Assembly (NCBI RefSeq): GCF_032884065.1 | Contig: NW_027062689.1 | Span: forward strand, 2,232,488 to 2,296,487 | Source of the DNA: Artemia franciscana | Lineage: Eukaryota; Arthropoda; Branchiopoda; Anostraca; Artemiidae | Direction of reading: 5' to 3' | Length of the DNA: 64,000 bases | In this document: piece after piece, positions 1 to 41,238 of the stretch | Position numbering within the stretch: position 1 is the stretch's first letter | How the letters are laid out: each line of letters starts with the position of its first letter | Notes under the pieces: generated by a model | Seen by the model: only the letters and a program-made list of their open reading frames with translations | Databases searched by the model: none | What the model was told of the DNA's origin: nothing | Position numbers and translations under genes: made by a program

Positions 1-1
1 A

Positions 2-748
2 TCGGATCTACTAGATCCTTGCCCATCACCGTCAACTGCACCGGCAACACCAGCTGCAGAGATTCGTTACTCTAATGCTTTGACCCCCGAAGATGTCCGA
101 CCGTATCCAAAGGCATTGCTAAGGAAACAGAGCAATAGGGGCGGAAGGAAAAAGGGTGCATCGAGAGTTTTGACAGACACACCAGAGAAAGATAAAATTG
201 AAGCTGCTATGATGGCTAAGAAAGCAAAGCAAGATGAGAAAGATGCAAAAGCAAAAGCAAGATTGCTGAAAAAAAATATGAAGAAGCCAACAAGTCAAAC
301 GAAAAGCAAGGGTCAGAAGAGGAAGCAGCAAACGTCTTTGTGCGATCAGTCGACTGATGAAGAATCTGTTGTTTCAGTTCATCTGGATGATGACACGGAT
401 GATAGTCTACATATCGGTGATGACGAGCTAACTGAGCCACTTGCACTGGGGACCCTTAGTATTGGCGACTATGTGTTGGTGGAGTTCGAAGGCAAGAAAA
501 GTTCACTGCACTACGTTGGATTCGTCAAAGAAAAAGATAACAGTGAAGTTTTTGTAAGTTTCCTTTGCAGAAAGGACAGTGATTCTAGCAAGTTTTTTTT
601 CCCACAAGTAGTGGATGAAAGCTATGTCAATTTGGCGGATGTTAAGATGAAATTGCCCATTCCTAGCAGAAGTGGGGGTACGGCACGTGTCGCAGAGATG
701 ATTGAGTTCAGCGACGTCGATTTTTCACTTTTTCCAAGTCTCCGCTGA
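2..748 (+). pseudogene. C-terminal part of a pogo/Tigger-type DDE transposase, cut by the window edge
   Basis: The frame is open from base 2 to the TGA at 746-748, so the visible part is a 3' fragment and no real start codon is present (the in-frame TTG at 80 is internal). The protein has the C-terminal layout of pogo/Tigger (DDE) transposases. A motif reading TPEDVRPYPKA leads into a basic GGRKKG stretch and TDTPEKDKIEAA. A Lys/Glu-rich coiled region and an acidic linker follow, then a small domain starting GDYVLVEFEGKK and ending near IEFSDVDFSLF. The catalytic DDE domain would lie upstream, outside the window. The tail carries no internal stop, so this copy is fairly well preserved, but whether the full protein is intact cannot be judged. 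An AATAAA lies about 115 bp after the stop. Confidence 0.7.
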
Positions 749-780
749 AAAGTGAAGTCGCTGAACTCAACCATCTCTGC
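692..780. repeat. Imperfect inverted repeat across the transposase stop codon
   Basis: The arm at 692-732 begins GCAGAGATGATTGAGTTCAG. The arm at 747-780, read on the other strand, begins GCAGAGATGGTTGAGTTCAG. The left arm carries an extra GTCGATTT after GCGAC. The loop of about 15 bases contains the TGA stop. The arms could fold into a hairpin of about 33 bp in RNA or single-stranded DNA. Confidence 0.8.
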
Positions 781-944
781 CTCTGTATCAAAAGTGATGT
801 CGAAAATTTCCTTCCGACAGTAATAAATGATGTGATTTTGTTACTTTGGCTTATTTTTACAAACAATAAACGAAGACATAAGTAAGCTTTGTATATTTAG
901 CCATCTAGAGACAGGATAACGGAGGTAATTCGTATAATTGCAAG

Positions 945-1186
945 GCTGGCCGAAGGTGCCCCAAGCCCGACCGAAGGTGCCCCGGGTTGGGGGCACCTCC
1001 GGTCAAAATGGGGCTTCAGCGGGATCACTTTTTTCTTACAATCCGGTTGAGTTCTAAGAAAACTACAAAATAGATTTGGTAGATCAAACGTTGCTCTTCC
1101 CTGCGTTCAGCAAGATTTTTCAAAATAACGAACGTAAAATTCTTGGTGGCTGGTAATCGAAAAAGTGACCGAAGGCGCCCCGGTCT
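945..1186. repeat. GC-rich CCGAAGGTGCCCC motif cluster with palindrome
   Basis: CCGAAGGTGCCCC occurs twice in direct orientation near 951 and 971, and a variant (CCGAAGGCGCCCC) near 1169. An inverted version at 989-1004 pairs with 969-983, giving a 15-bp stem with a 5-base loop. The tract is much more GC-rich than its surroundings. No coding potential is seen. Confidence 0.6.
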
Positions 1187-2018
1187 ATGAAGGAGTGATT
1201 AGATCTTAATGAAATTCCATATTTAGAAGGAACTCGTAACTCAGATCTCTTATTTTAAATTCCGACTAGAGCCAGTGTCATTGTGGGGAGTTGGGGTGGG
1301 GGAATTGGAAATTTTGGAAAAGGCTTAGAGTGGAGAGATCAGGATGAAACTTGGTGAGAAGAATAAGCACAGGTACAAGATACGTGGCTGACGGTGATCG
1401 GATCTTAGTGAAACTTGATATAGATATAGAAAGAATTTATGTCTCAGATGCTCAATTTTCAATTCGAGTGGAATCCGGGGACATAGGGGGTTGGACGGGG
1501 GAAACAGAAATCTTGGAAAACGCTTAGAGTGAAGAGATCGGGATTAAACTTGGTGAATAGAATAAGCAAATGTCGTAGATACGTGATTGACGTAATCGGA
1601 CTGGACCCGCCCTTTTGGGGAGAGATCGGAGGGGGGTGCAGTGCTTTGGTGAATTTGGTGCTTCTGGACGTGCTAGGACGATGAAAATTGGTAGGCGTGT
1701 CAGGGACCTGCACAAATTGACCTGATAAAGTCTTTTTCCCCGATTCGACCATCTGGGGGGCTGAAGGGAAAGGAAAAATTAGCAAAAATGAGGTATTTTT
1801 AACTTACGAGTGGTTGATCGGATCTTAAAGAATTCTGATATTTAGAAGTACCTCGTGTCTCAGAGCTCTTATTTTAAATCCCGATCGGCATTAAGCCTCT
1901 GATTTTCCTTTTAAATCAATCTACTGATTCTTAGAATTTTGCTAGAGCTCATGCCATAAGAGCTCTTGGCTCTTCCGGCCTCGTCACAAGTGCCATATGA
2001 GCTCTTAGCTCGTGTTTT
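1187..2018 (+). mobile_element. Helentron-like non-autonomous element, 5'-truncated copy C
   Basis: It begins inside a repeat unit (GATTAGATCTTAATGAAAT) and carries diverged ~290-bp units. It ends with the family's shared 3' region: the GGACGTGCTAGGACGATGAA block near 1670, the GGCATTAAGCCTCTGATTTT block near 1888, the near-palindrome GAGCTCATGCCATAAGAGCTC (about 1945-1965), and the end AGCTCGTGTTTT. The 5' terminal hairpin and GTCT microsatellite found in the full copies are missing. Confidence 0.75.
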
Positions 2019-2359
2019 TTGTTCTTGTTAAGTTTTTTAGAGAATTTAAACTAGAGACGAAAAGTTACTTATGCCTTGACTGGTGTAAAGGACGTCTGCT
2101 CCTGTAGTATCATCCTTTTTCACTTAGATGTCGGTTTTCAGTAGCAGGCTAATCCCTTTTTTTCATTTTCCTTTTTTTTTTAATTCTACAAATGTACTGA
2201 GATATCATCGAGGGACATTTTTTTTTTTCAATTTGTTTTTGCTGGTTTTTAGTATGTATTTGAAATATACACAAAAAATATAACAAAAACTTATGCTTGG
2301 CGAATGGTACAAAGAAACGGTTGTTGTAATTTTTAGTTGAAATAGCCCATTAAGTATAG
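2019..2359. other. T-rich sequence without recognised features
   Basis: This stretch between the Helentron-like copy and the first tentative Tudor-gene exon is T-rich, with several T-runs. I see no exon, repeat or element that I can name. Confidence 0.5.
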
Positions 2360-31969
<29,610 letters not shown>

Positions 31970-32151
31970 GTAGTGTTTTCTTGATAGTTTGCCCTTTGAT
32001 TCTTTGCTTGCTAGTTTGTTCTTTGATTGCTTTAGTATGATTCGTTTGAAATTAGAAGGAGGTTTTGGCATTGTGAAACATTCAAAGAAAGAAATAGTTT
32101 TTGTAGAAATTAAAGATCAGATTATTTTGCTTTATGTTAATTATTTCCTGT

Positions 32152-32631
32152 GTGTGTGTACACACGCGCACACACACACACACACGCTTCACGCACACAC
32201 ACAGACACGCACAAACACGTGCGCACACAAAAACGCACGCGCACACAAACGCACGCACAAACACACGCGTACACACATGCACATACACGCACAAATGCAC
32301 ACAGACACACACGCTTACACACACTCACGAACACACACACAAACACACATGCATCCATCACACACACGCGTGTGCGTGTGCGTGTATGTGTGTGTGTGTG
32401 TGTATGTGCATGCGTGTGTATGTGTATTTGTGTGTTTGTGCGTCTGTGTTTGTGTGTGTGTGTTGGTGTATGCGTGTGTGGGTGGGTGTTTGTGTGCGTG
32501 TGGTTGTGTATGCTTGCGTCTGTGCGTGCATGTGTGCTTGCGTGTATGTGTGTGTGTATGTGTGTATATATGTGTATGTGTGTGTCTCTGTGTATGTGTT
32601 AGTATGTATGTAGCTGTGTATGTTTGTGCAC
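32152..32631. repeat. Long CA-rich tract joined to a TG-rich tract
   Basis: About 215 bp of imperfect (CA)n with CG and AA variants (32152-32367) change abruptly to about 260 bp of (TG)n variants. The two halves can pair as a large hairpin. The alternating purine-pyrimidine order with CG steps favours Z-DNA. Long His-Thr or Cys-Val readings across it in all frames are artefacts. Confidence 0.9.
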
Positions 32632-32639
32632 ATTGGCAC

Positions 32640-35075
32640 ATATACATTTCTTGAAAAATTGTGAGGTTAGTGGGTTTGTGAGTTGTTAATATTATTTGTA
32701 TTTTTATTGTAATCATAATTATTATTTTTGTGCTAGTATTTATTATTATTTTGTTGTGCTATGGGTATTATTTGTGTTTTTTTATTGCCATTGCTATTAT
32801 TATGTTGTGTTGTGGTTGTTGTTGTGTGTTTACCTTATCCGTAAGTTTTTGTTCTTTTTGTTTTGTTTTTTGCCGGGACCCGAAGATGCTTTTGTAGCAA
32901 TAAATATCTGTGTATACATTTGTGCTTTAACTTTATTTAATATTCTAGAACGACACTTTTTTGTTAATATTTTTCCTTTTCATTCTATTTATTCAAATAA
33001 ACAAGAATTTTGTGCCTAAATATAACTATTGAAGCATCAGTTTCAAGTTTTAAGGGAAAATGTTTAGTTTGTTAAAGCAATATTTTGAATTTACGAATCA
33101 GTACATAATTCGCCAGTTGATTCTTCTACGTTTCAAAGGCAAATATTTAAATGGATAACATATTAGTGAGAAAAGCAAGTGGTGCTCACCGAGTCGAACC
33201 GTATCTGGGACGTAAGACCTGTCTCATATTTTTATTAAGTCAGAACTTAGCTCGTTTTTGTCTTAAGTCAGAAATTTACTTGTTTGGGTCTTAACTAGGA
33301 CTTATGCCGTTTTTGCACCATGTCGTCAAAACTCACCAGCTTTGACTTAGTTTCGTACCTCTGGACCCCTCTCTTTCGCACATAGTTAGTCCGCTGTTGC
33401 ACGCACTGGTGTATGCATTACAACTCTTTAGCGAGAAGTCTCAGAAGGTGTTGCAGGGGAAGATCTGTCTTTGCGGTCCAGAATTTTCAAAAGGAACGTT
33501 AGGGCCAAACCGGCCCAATTATAGAACTTTATTTAAAAATAATATTTCGATGGCTTCGTTTCGGCCAAACTTCGCAGAATAAGGCTAGTGCGTTGTCCGT
33601 TGACGATTTACCTATGTTAAATTAAAATTGTGCTGGGTAATACCAGTAGTATGTTTTCTTTAATGAAAATTAAAAGAAGGCGGAAGTGTTAGAAATTGGT
33701 CAAGCATATTAATACGCTCAGGCCAAATCTTTGCCGTTTGTATCTTAACTTAGCATGAATTACCCTATTAAAAGGAAAGCAATTTCTATGTAAAATACTT
33801 GAATTCCCTATTTTTTGCCATCTTCACCCGTTTATGTTCACGATTAGCGTCTGCGCAAGTGACATGCTCTCCTGAAATCTTATGATTTTTGCAATTTTTC
33901 TGTTATTTTCAGTTCATTTGCCTATTTTTGATATTCTGACGAATTAAAATTCTTGTGCAAGTATCCGTGTTCTTCAATATTGTAGCAAAAAAATTTATTG
34001 TTGTTAATTAAAATAGTCCCTTAATATCAGAATTTGTTTAAATAGATTCCATTATTTCTATAAACAACTGAGAATAAATAATAAAAGCTGAGCTATTGAA
34101 AAATAAGGCATTTATTAATGAAGAAATTCACTCGTGATTATTGAAGAAATTCTAGCTCTTAGTTGAAATATCTTGCACAAAAAAAGTCTTTAAAAAATTT
34201 GCATTAAATCCTGTCTTTTGTTTCATGTTTTCCTTCTAATTTATTTTAATTTCTAGGAAAGAAAAGGCGATTTTTAAGTTGAAGAATGAGATGAATTTAT
34301 GAATGAAGATAATTTGAAGGAATATAATTTGGACGTGTCCTATATCTTTTTATCACACCTGTAATTATGGTATTTTGTGTTTGTTCTTTTTGCTGCTCAC
34401 CAGGCTACTAGAAATCACCAAGGATTGTCACCATTTTGTTAAATGCATGGTGGCTGCTTACATTGCAATATATGTTCTATATTATTATAATGTGTGTCCA
34501 TGTGATAAATCTACGGTGGGTAATCCAGATCTACGTCTGTGGACCTTTCCTTAAGGATCTGGTTATAGGTTATGCCTGTTCTACCATATGTCCTGATTAT
34601 TGGTATTCCTGGAATAGCTGTATTTTTTGTTTGCTCTTATTTCACTCTTTTTTCTCTGCTCGACAAGCTGCTCAAAACTAAATGATTGTGGGTATTCTCT
34701 AAAAAAAAAGGAAATTGTAGTTAAGAAAACCAAAGGTTTAAAATCTTAGATTTGTTCAAAATCATTTCCCTTCTATCTAAGGTACCGCTTTGACCATTGT
34801 TGTTTTAAACCCTTTAGGCTGTTGTGTTTCTAATTCAGGCTGCCATTTAAATGGGTTATATTTTCCATTAAATGCCTTGTCTTGATTTTCGTGCTTTTTT
34901 TGGGTTTACCTAGCCCAAATGGGCTACCATTTAAATTATCCAAGCAATGCTTAATTTTTTGCTATTTTTATTAGTAATAACAAGGAGGAATTTTTTATAA
35001 GTTTGAATAAACAATGTTTCATCAAGAAATTGGAAAATGATGTTCAATGAAAGTTTTTTTTTGTGTAAAATTAGG

Positions 35076-35076
<1 letters not shown>
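32640..35076. other. No confident feature; one candidate splice acceptor
   Basis: A good acceptor (TTTATTTTAATTTCTAG) at 34256 is followed in phase 0 by ERKGDF and a stop at 34275-34277. It could end the Tudor gene after the exon at 31969. The support is weak because the added peptide is only six residues and no AATAAA lies close by. Confidence 0.25.
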
Positions 35077-35141
<65 letters not shown>

Positions 35142-35790
35142 TGAGGGAATATTTATTGACAAGAATTGAAAGCACAAAGTAAAAATTTGCCGATAAGCTT
35201 GTGTGGCCATCTTCAAACAACAACAAAAAATAACTGCATTAAAGTCTCCAGTATAATATAGAAAAAAAAAACTACCTGAAAACCTCTTTCATAAGAAAAG
35301 ATCTCTAGTCACAGGCTATAAAACAGTGGTTTTTTTGCAGCCTGTCGGTCTCTGAAAAAAATCTGTCTTTTTAGTGCCGTTTTGAAACAATTTATCTATT
35401 TCTCTGAGAAGAAAGACTTTAACGCACTTTCTTGTATGTTTTTATGCCGTTTTCTATAGCCATACTCTTGGTTTTTGGTAGTTTGTTAGGATTTAGCTAC
35501 AGCTAGCAAGTTAATGAATTTGTATACGTTGAACCCTGAAACACTTTCATAAAAAAAAGATCTCTAGTCATAGGCTACAAAATATTGGTTTTCTGTAGCC
35601 TATCGATCCCTGGAAAAAATCGGTCTTTTTAGTGCCGTTTTGAAACAATTTATCTATTTCCTCCGAGAAGAAAGACTTTAACGCACTTACTTGTATGGTA
35701 TTATGCCGCTTTCTATAGTCATACTTATGGTTTTTGGTAGATTTTAGGATTTAGCTATAGCTAGCAAGTTAATGAATTTTTATACGTTTT
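35077..35790 (-). repeat. A64 tract with AATAAA (- strand) plus a ~260-bp tandem duplication
   Basis: The T-run 35077-35140 reads as A64 on the - strand. Directly upstream on that strand is TCAATAAATATTCCCTCAC, placing AATAAA about 13 bases before the run, as in a polyadenylated transcript copied back into the genome. The next sequence (- strand) includes GATGGCCACACAAGCTTATC. At 35283-35540 and 35542-35790 there are two diverged copies of one block (AAAGATCTCTAGTCA...GCTAGCAAGTTAATGAATTT). No coding frame was found. Confidence 0.55.
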
Positions 35791-38700
35791 GGTATAAAAT
35801 GGGCTCTTCAGCTTTATTGACTTAGAAGTTCGTATGTGTTTTAACTATGTATTTATTTAATTCGGCAATAGACTAACTTCTTTTCTATTGGAGCTCCGAA
35901 TCCTGTGCCGGCTCGTTGGGCGAAATTCTGATATACAGCTCTTTTTTACTAGCTATAAAACTCCTGAATTATGTAGTGGGTAATATCAGTTGGACTATGA
36001 AAGGAATCTACATTGAAGAATTCATTAAAATATTTTCTGTTCTGTACATCGAAGCCACATTTGCCGACTGTAAAACACCAACATTCGAAATTCTAAGATT
36101 TGTTGACAAGTTCTTTTTGCGATAAAAAGAGTAAAATATTTTGGTAATGGGAGGGGGATCAAGATCAGAAAGGTCCTAGTAAAGCACTTACCCTTACCAG
36201 GCGAAATCATATATGAGAGCTCAGATAAAAAAGAAGTTATTACAAGTGTGTGTGCCTGACTCTGTATTGTCCAAAGGATACGGAAAACTTAAGGAATTGA
36301 ACTTTGAATCATTATTTATGGCTTTGTTGGATCCGTAACACCAGCATCATTAATGTTATGGCGGTACTCAATAGAATTGATACAGAAAAAATGTAAGTCA
36401 GTTGAAGTTTTTATCACTGACAGTCTGATTTTTCGTTTGCTTTCAGCTGATGAAAAATGTAAATTTATAAAATTTGCCCAGTAATCCAGTGTTTGAAAAT
36501 CCAGTTGTTTGGCACAATTTTAAATAATTTGAGTTCCAAAACACCAACTCAAATTGCTTACATAAATGAAATTAGTCCCGTTGTCCCATAATTTACATAC
36601 AAGGGAAATCTACTTGATGTGGAGGGGAGGGGGCTGCGGCTCAGTGCTCAGCACAACTTATCTATAATAATTTTTTTCATGCAATGTAAGTGCTTGATTT
36701 TTACACTGAATGGGAATTAGAAAGAATTTTGGTTTTTCCATTAACACAAACTTTTTATTTAATTTTTACACAATTTGATTTAATGATCCCTTTTATATTA
36801 TTTTTGTCAATAAGAAATTCCTATTAGCAGTCCAATTGCCCTTGTACACAAAGCTTTTGTCCAAGAGTGAAGATTGGTGATGCTAATAAATATTTCTACT
36901 TTCTAATTTTGACTTCAAGAATATTATCGGAATCTTTTCATCTCTCACTATTTTGTTCATTTGTTTAAATAATGCTCTGTTGTCACGGATGTTTGAGTCT
37001 GGATTTGTGCAAGCGTTCACCTCTAAATTGGAGTCGTAGTCACAATTGGGATAGGGTTGAATCAAAAGGTCATTAAGACCAATTGAGAAAAATTGGTAAT
37101 CGCCTCAGTAAAGGGTACGCCTAAAATTCAATTCTTGAAAGTTTTCCAACTTCTTTGGTATTAATACTTATCAAACTTTATGTGATATTTGTATGTAGCT
37201 GATTTTGGTTAATTAGAATCACCTTGTCTTCTATAAATTTACATGAGAATCTTTAGTAGAATAAAAAAAAATTGAAAGTTTTTTTTTTTTTTTATGGTCA
37301 TTGGTTACAGTGCAGTGAGAAAAGTAAAAGTTGTTGAAAAGCTTTTAAAGTTTTTCATTGAAAAGTTTATTTATATACAACATTTACATATATTTACCGT
37401 AAAGTAAAGAATTGTCTTTTAGAAATTGTAGCCTACAATTAATGGTGACCTTCAGGAAATGGGGAAGAATAAAGGACGTCCTCTTTAAATGAATGGACTT
37501 TAAATTGCCTTTGGGCTAAGTAGGCTCTGCCTTAGAGAAACAGTGTACTAACAGATGCACTGAATTATTTGATTTTTGATACTTTAATGCACAATTTTAT
37601 ATAAATTGTCTATTTAAAAAGTTTTGTTATTTTTAAAAGTTTAATAATTATAATGTTACTAACTATAAGTTACAAAGTTAATTTAATAACTATAATAGTT
37701 ATTTTATGCGCTAAAGATGCTAATATTAGATAATTCAATATGATAAAAGAAAAAACTCTTTTCCAAATAGAAAGACAAGGTGAAGGCTTCTCATTACGTT
37801 AATACTACTCTCATTTGCCATGCTATTACTTCTTAATTTCAAAATGTATTGGTCGTGTTTTTACCTTTATTTGTTGCTCTAGAGCTCTTAGTGTGCATAT
37901 TTTACAATAAAGGTCATAGCCGATTTGTATGTCTTCAAGTGACTATTAGATTTTTGTATTCAGTGTCAGAACATATAGCTTATAAAAGTTTTTTTGGGAT
38001 CAAGAAAACTTCGCGAGAGCACAGCTACACAAAACAAGATTCTGATTTGGTTTTTAAATTTTTGAAGTAGAATTTTTTTTTATAAATCAGAACTTTAAAA
38101 GCTTAACTCGTGTGACACTTCTAAACCCCCTAATACAAAGTTTTATACAGATAGACAACTAACAAATTGAAGTTACTTGTTGGAACACTAAATACGCTTA
38201 GCAATTCTAGAACTTTTAATTCCTCTCAAATTTGACCGGCTTCTGTTTAAATCGAAAAACCCATAAAGTTTCTTAAGCAGCTGAGATTTATTAGCTCTTA
38301 TACTTATGCGTCGAATCTAATTATGTGATGAAACTAATTTTAAGAAAAGCTGCGGTAATTTAGAAAACGTAAAAGATAATTTAAATTTGCGATGCCTAGT
38401 TGGAAGCACACGCTAGCAGGATTTTTAATACTGTTAAGAAGTATAGTCTTGAAAATGTAATTAAACATTAATGCCAAAAACATGACAAAAATATATCTAA
38501 GTAGAACCTGCTGATACTTTCCGAATTATTTCAAATTATTAACAATTATTCAAATTAAAATTATTTTAGTACTTAAATGCCCAAACACTTCGTATGACTT
38601 ATGTCATTTTTATTTCAAACGTGCTTCGAAAATAACTGCGTTTAAGATAACACAAAATAAAATTTGAGAACTATACTGATTCACAACAATAACTGTTGTT

Positions 38701-39595
38701 TCACCTTTCAGTAACAACATTCAAGCAACAGTTCCAAGCTTGAAACACCATTCGATAACACCAGCCTAAACGTATTGTCAGATTTTTCTTCGCAATTAAG
38801 CATCTCTTGCCAAAAATAGGTTCTGCTCATGTGGATGCTTATAAATCAGCGTTTTACTTGCAGAAAAGGCTTTTCAGAATTGGCTAAGCTATTCTTTCCT
38901 TCTTTAAAATAATGACCTGGTTGAAGTACTTTTATCATAGTTACGATCCATTTCACCGACTCGTGCACAAGAGTTATTTACTTCTCTAGGTCGGTTGAGC
39001 TCTAGTGTTGCTGAAATGGGTCTAGTTTCGAAAAAAGGGTGGTTAATAATCACCTAAGCAAGCTCACAGAACTTCCTATGCTGTACAACAAAGGTGAAGG
39101 CAAAATCTTGTCAGGGTCAACTGACTTAATTTTGAAAAACACCAATCAAGGATCAAATGGATTTTAAAGCTGTCTACGTCCATTCTCTGAACCAAATTTA
39201 ATTTTTTTTTTTACTTTTTGATTTCCAAGAAAATCAAAATCTCCTACCAATACCGAAGAATCAGTCAGAAAGTGGGAATCCTCGGCATCGTGCCAAAAAA
39301 TTTTATAATTCATTTAAAAGGTTTTACCCAGACGAGGGTAGGCTGCTTTGTCTTAAGTTGTTTCCTCTGTCCTTATTCCCGACAGGGAAACCCTGCTTGC
39401 GTGGCATCAGGGTGAACCTTTCCAAAGTTTGCCTAACCCAAACCGTGACTGCAAACGCCACTGCACTTTTGAATTCAAAGACATGATAGCCTAGAAAACC
39501 ATACAGTATTGCACTGGATCCTGATTAGCGGATAGGTCTTACGGATTTTGTTTATTTTGGTTGTCTTTTTTGGGCCGAATAACCTCTTCCTAGAT
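35791..39595. other. AT-rich sequence, nothing recognised
   Basis: No exon with good splice sites and an open frame in the required phase, no LINE motif and no tandem repeat was found. Several short open frames are at chance level for this composition. Confidence 0.4.
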
Positions 39596-40320
39596 AACTT
39601 GTCTATTATGGCTTGCCTCCCAATCGTAGAATAATATTTTTTAGGTTTGAATGTGTAATGATTCAGAGGTATTATGCTTTAGATAGCTTGTACAGGGTGC
39701 TGCTTCTTGTTGATAGAAGAACGTTGTTAAATGTGGAGAGCCATGTAGTGACCAAGTTAGGTTTAGAATTGCAAAAGTCTCCCTTTGAAATTGGAGGTCC
39801 TAGAGTATTCCCGATGTTCTGTTCTAAGCTGACTCAAGCGATTTATGTTGCCTTTAAAAGATGTACCAGTCCCTAACTTTTACCGGTGTAGCCCATTGCT
39901 TTTCCTGCGGCCATTATAATTTCAAAGACTATAGTTTTAAACACTATAATATGAAAACTGCGACCTGAAACGTTACAATGTATAAAAGCAACTATCATAT
40001 TGACGTTTTGACTAACAAATTCGGGCGTTTTCAATAGTACTTATTAGGAGTTTCAGAAATCATCTTCCAGGGGTATGAATCATTAACTTATATGGTGTAG
40101 GTTTATTTACTCAGGCAGGCTAATGATGAATTGTGAAGATTCTAAGTCTTGTCTAGGCGGAGACGATGTTAATAATAAAATTCTAGTTACTCATTTTGCG
40201 ACTACAAAGTGCAAGGTATTATTCACGGTTGTATATGCCCCTGTAGAACCTAATGATCGAGATTGTAGTGAATGCTATGTCTCTAAGGTATGCCGAAGAC
40301 ATGGTTCTTTTTGCAAACTC
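39596..40320 (+). mobile_element. RTE-like LINE 5' fragment (start of endonuclease)
   Basis: The sequence matches the 5' part of the copy at 5640-6300. Both contain TTGTTGATAGAAGA in the leader and an ATG-AAAA-TGC-style endonuclease start (MKTAT, here near 39952). The frame 40123-40488 includes VLFTVVYAPVEPNDRDCSEC, equivalent to VLYAPSEPTDGDSS in the other copy. It is truncated after the first third of the endonuclease. Confidence 0.65.
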
Positions 40321-40531
40321 CCCCCCCCCCTGCTCCCACAGGTGGTACAACAGAAATTCTACAAACTCCGTGAAACTGCTACCCATACATGCTTCAACGC
40401 CAGCATTAACAGTATCCTAGCTTATTTAATAATCATCCTCAGTCACATAGAAGATGTGGACGGTCTAAACAGCCGGTGTCTACTATAGACTAAAATGGCG
40501 GCTGTTGTGCTGAATTTCACTTCTCCGTAGC

Positions 40532-40548
40532 TAATGCCTTTGAGGCAT
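40532..40548. repeat. Small hairpin AATGCC-TTTGA-GGCATT
   Basis: A six-base stem with a five-base loop. The flanking CTTCTCC and GGGAGAAG extend the pairing imperfectly. Function unknown. Confidence 0.5.
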
Positions 40549-40733
40549 TTTCTACGTCCATAGGCCTCTAAGGGAGAAGAATAAAGTGTTGCATTAGAAG
40601 CAAGTTATTTGCATACAAATTCATTGTCTTTTTGTTCCATGAGCTTTCCACTCAAATGGGAAAGTGCAGTCTGAAGAAATGAAAGACTAGTAGAACAATA
40701 AAAATCATAATCCTGTTTGACAGGAACCAAAAT

Positions 40734-40787
40734 CCTGTCAAAAATCATAAAACAATTTTTTTCAAAAATTTTATGATTTTTGACAGG
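40734..40787. repeat. Perfect 19-bp inverted repeat
   Basis: CCTGTCAAAAATCATAAAA at 40734-40752 and its exact complement at 40769-40787, separated by 16 bases. A partial third copy (AAAATCATAATCCTGTTTGA) lies just upstream. It is located about 100 bp before the candidate last exon of the Tudor gene. Confidence 0.9.
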
Positions 40788-40882
40788 GTATTAGACTAAT
40801 TGTTAGTTTGTGTGTAAAAGATTAATCAGTACGACGAAGCATGATTGTGAAGATTTTTTTTTTTTTTTTTTGGTTTTTCTAG

Positions 40883-40993
40883 GTTGATGATAAAACAAAA
40901 AAACGATCCTGGAGCACAGAGAAGAAATTCTGGAAGCTCCATTCAATTACACCAACAACAAGCAGAACAATATCAAAAGGTTTTGTTCAATAG
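40883..40993 (+). CDS. Candidate last exon of the Tudor gene
   Basis: A very strong acceptor (long T-run, then GGTTTTTCTAG) is followed in phase 0 by 36 codons (VDDKTKKRSWSTEKKFWKLH to SKGFVQ) and a TAG stop. AATAAA at 41233-41238 could serve as poly(A) signal. The phase fits the exon ending at 31969. However, the intron would be 8.9 kb, the peptide resembles no Tudor sequence, and the alternative at 34257 also fits. It could instead belong to an unseen gene. Confidence 0.35.
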   Translation, partial: VDDKTKKRSWSTEKKFWKLHSITPTTSRTISKGFVQ

Positions 40994-41232
40994 AAATTAT
41001 TCAACTTCGCTCCAGCTCTCACACTATAGGACATGACTCAAGGATAACCAGAAAACATGTAATTTACTCTAGGCCAGAATTACACGTAGTTATCCGTAAC
41101 TTACTACTTTTTTGAATTAAGGCAAAACCGATAAAAAAATTAATAGGAGACAAAACCAATGTGTTGCTACAGTGTCACCATTTATGTGTCCTTCAGCACA
41201 TTGTGTCTATCAGTATTATAGTAGTTCCACAA

Positions 41233-41238
41233 AATAAA
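41233..41238 (+). terminator. Candidate poly(A) signal AATAAA
   Basis: Lies 240 bp after the stop of the candidate exon 40883-40993 and 540 bp before the NDUFB11 start codon. Confidence 0.3.

Noticed and set aside
1459..1785. Open frames of 60-110 codons across the ~290-bp repeats (also 15288-17101, 49502-49753, 55068-55250)
   Set aside because: Equivalent frames appear in shifted form in each repeat unit and on the non-coding strand. The unit has no conserved protein reading across copies.
32036..32116. Possible next Tudor exon directly after 31969 (acceptor GATTGCTTTAG, 25 codons)
   Set aside because: The intron would be only about 66 bp, and the peptide (YDSFEIRRRFWHCETFKERN...) does not continue a Tudor fold; the candidates at 34257 and 40883 have better acceptors.
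31989..32716. Long His/Thr-rich and Cys/Val-rich reading frames on both strands
   Set aside because: They come from the CA/TG tract, which lacks stop codons in most frames. Codon use and composition are purely those of the repeat.
33185..33210. tRNA B-box-like GGTTCGACTC on the - strand
   Set aside because: No A box at the right distance and no acceptor stem was found; a tRNA or tRNA-derived SINE is not supported.
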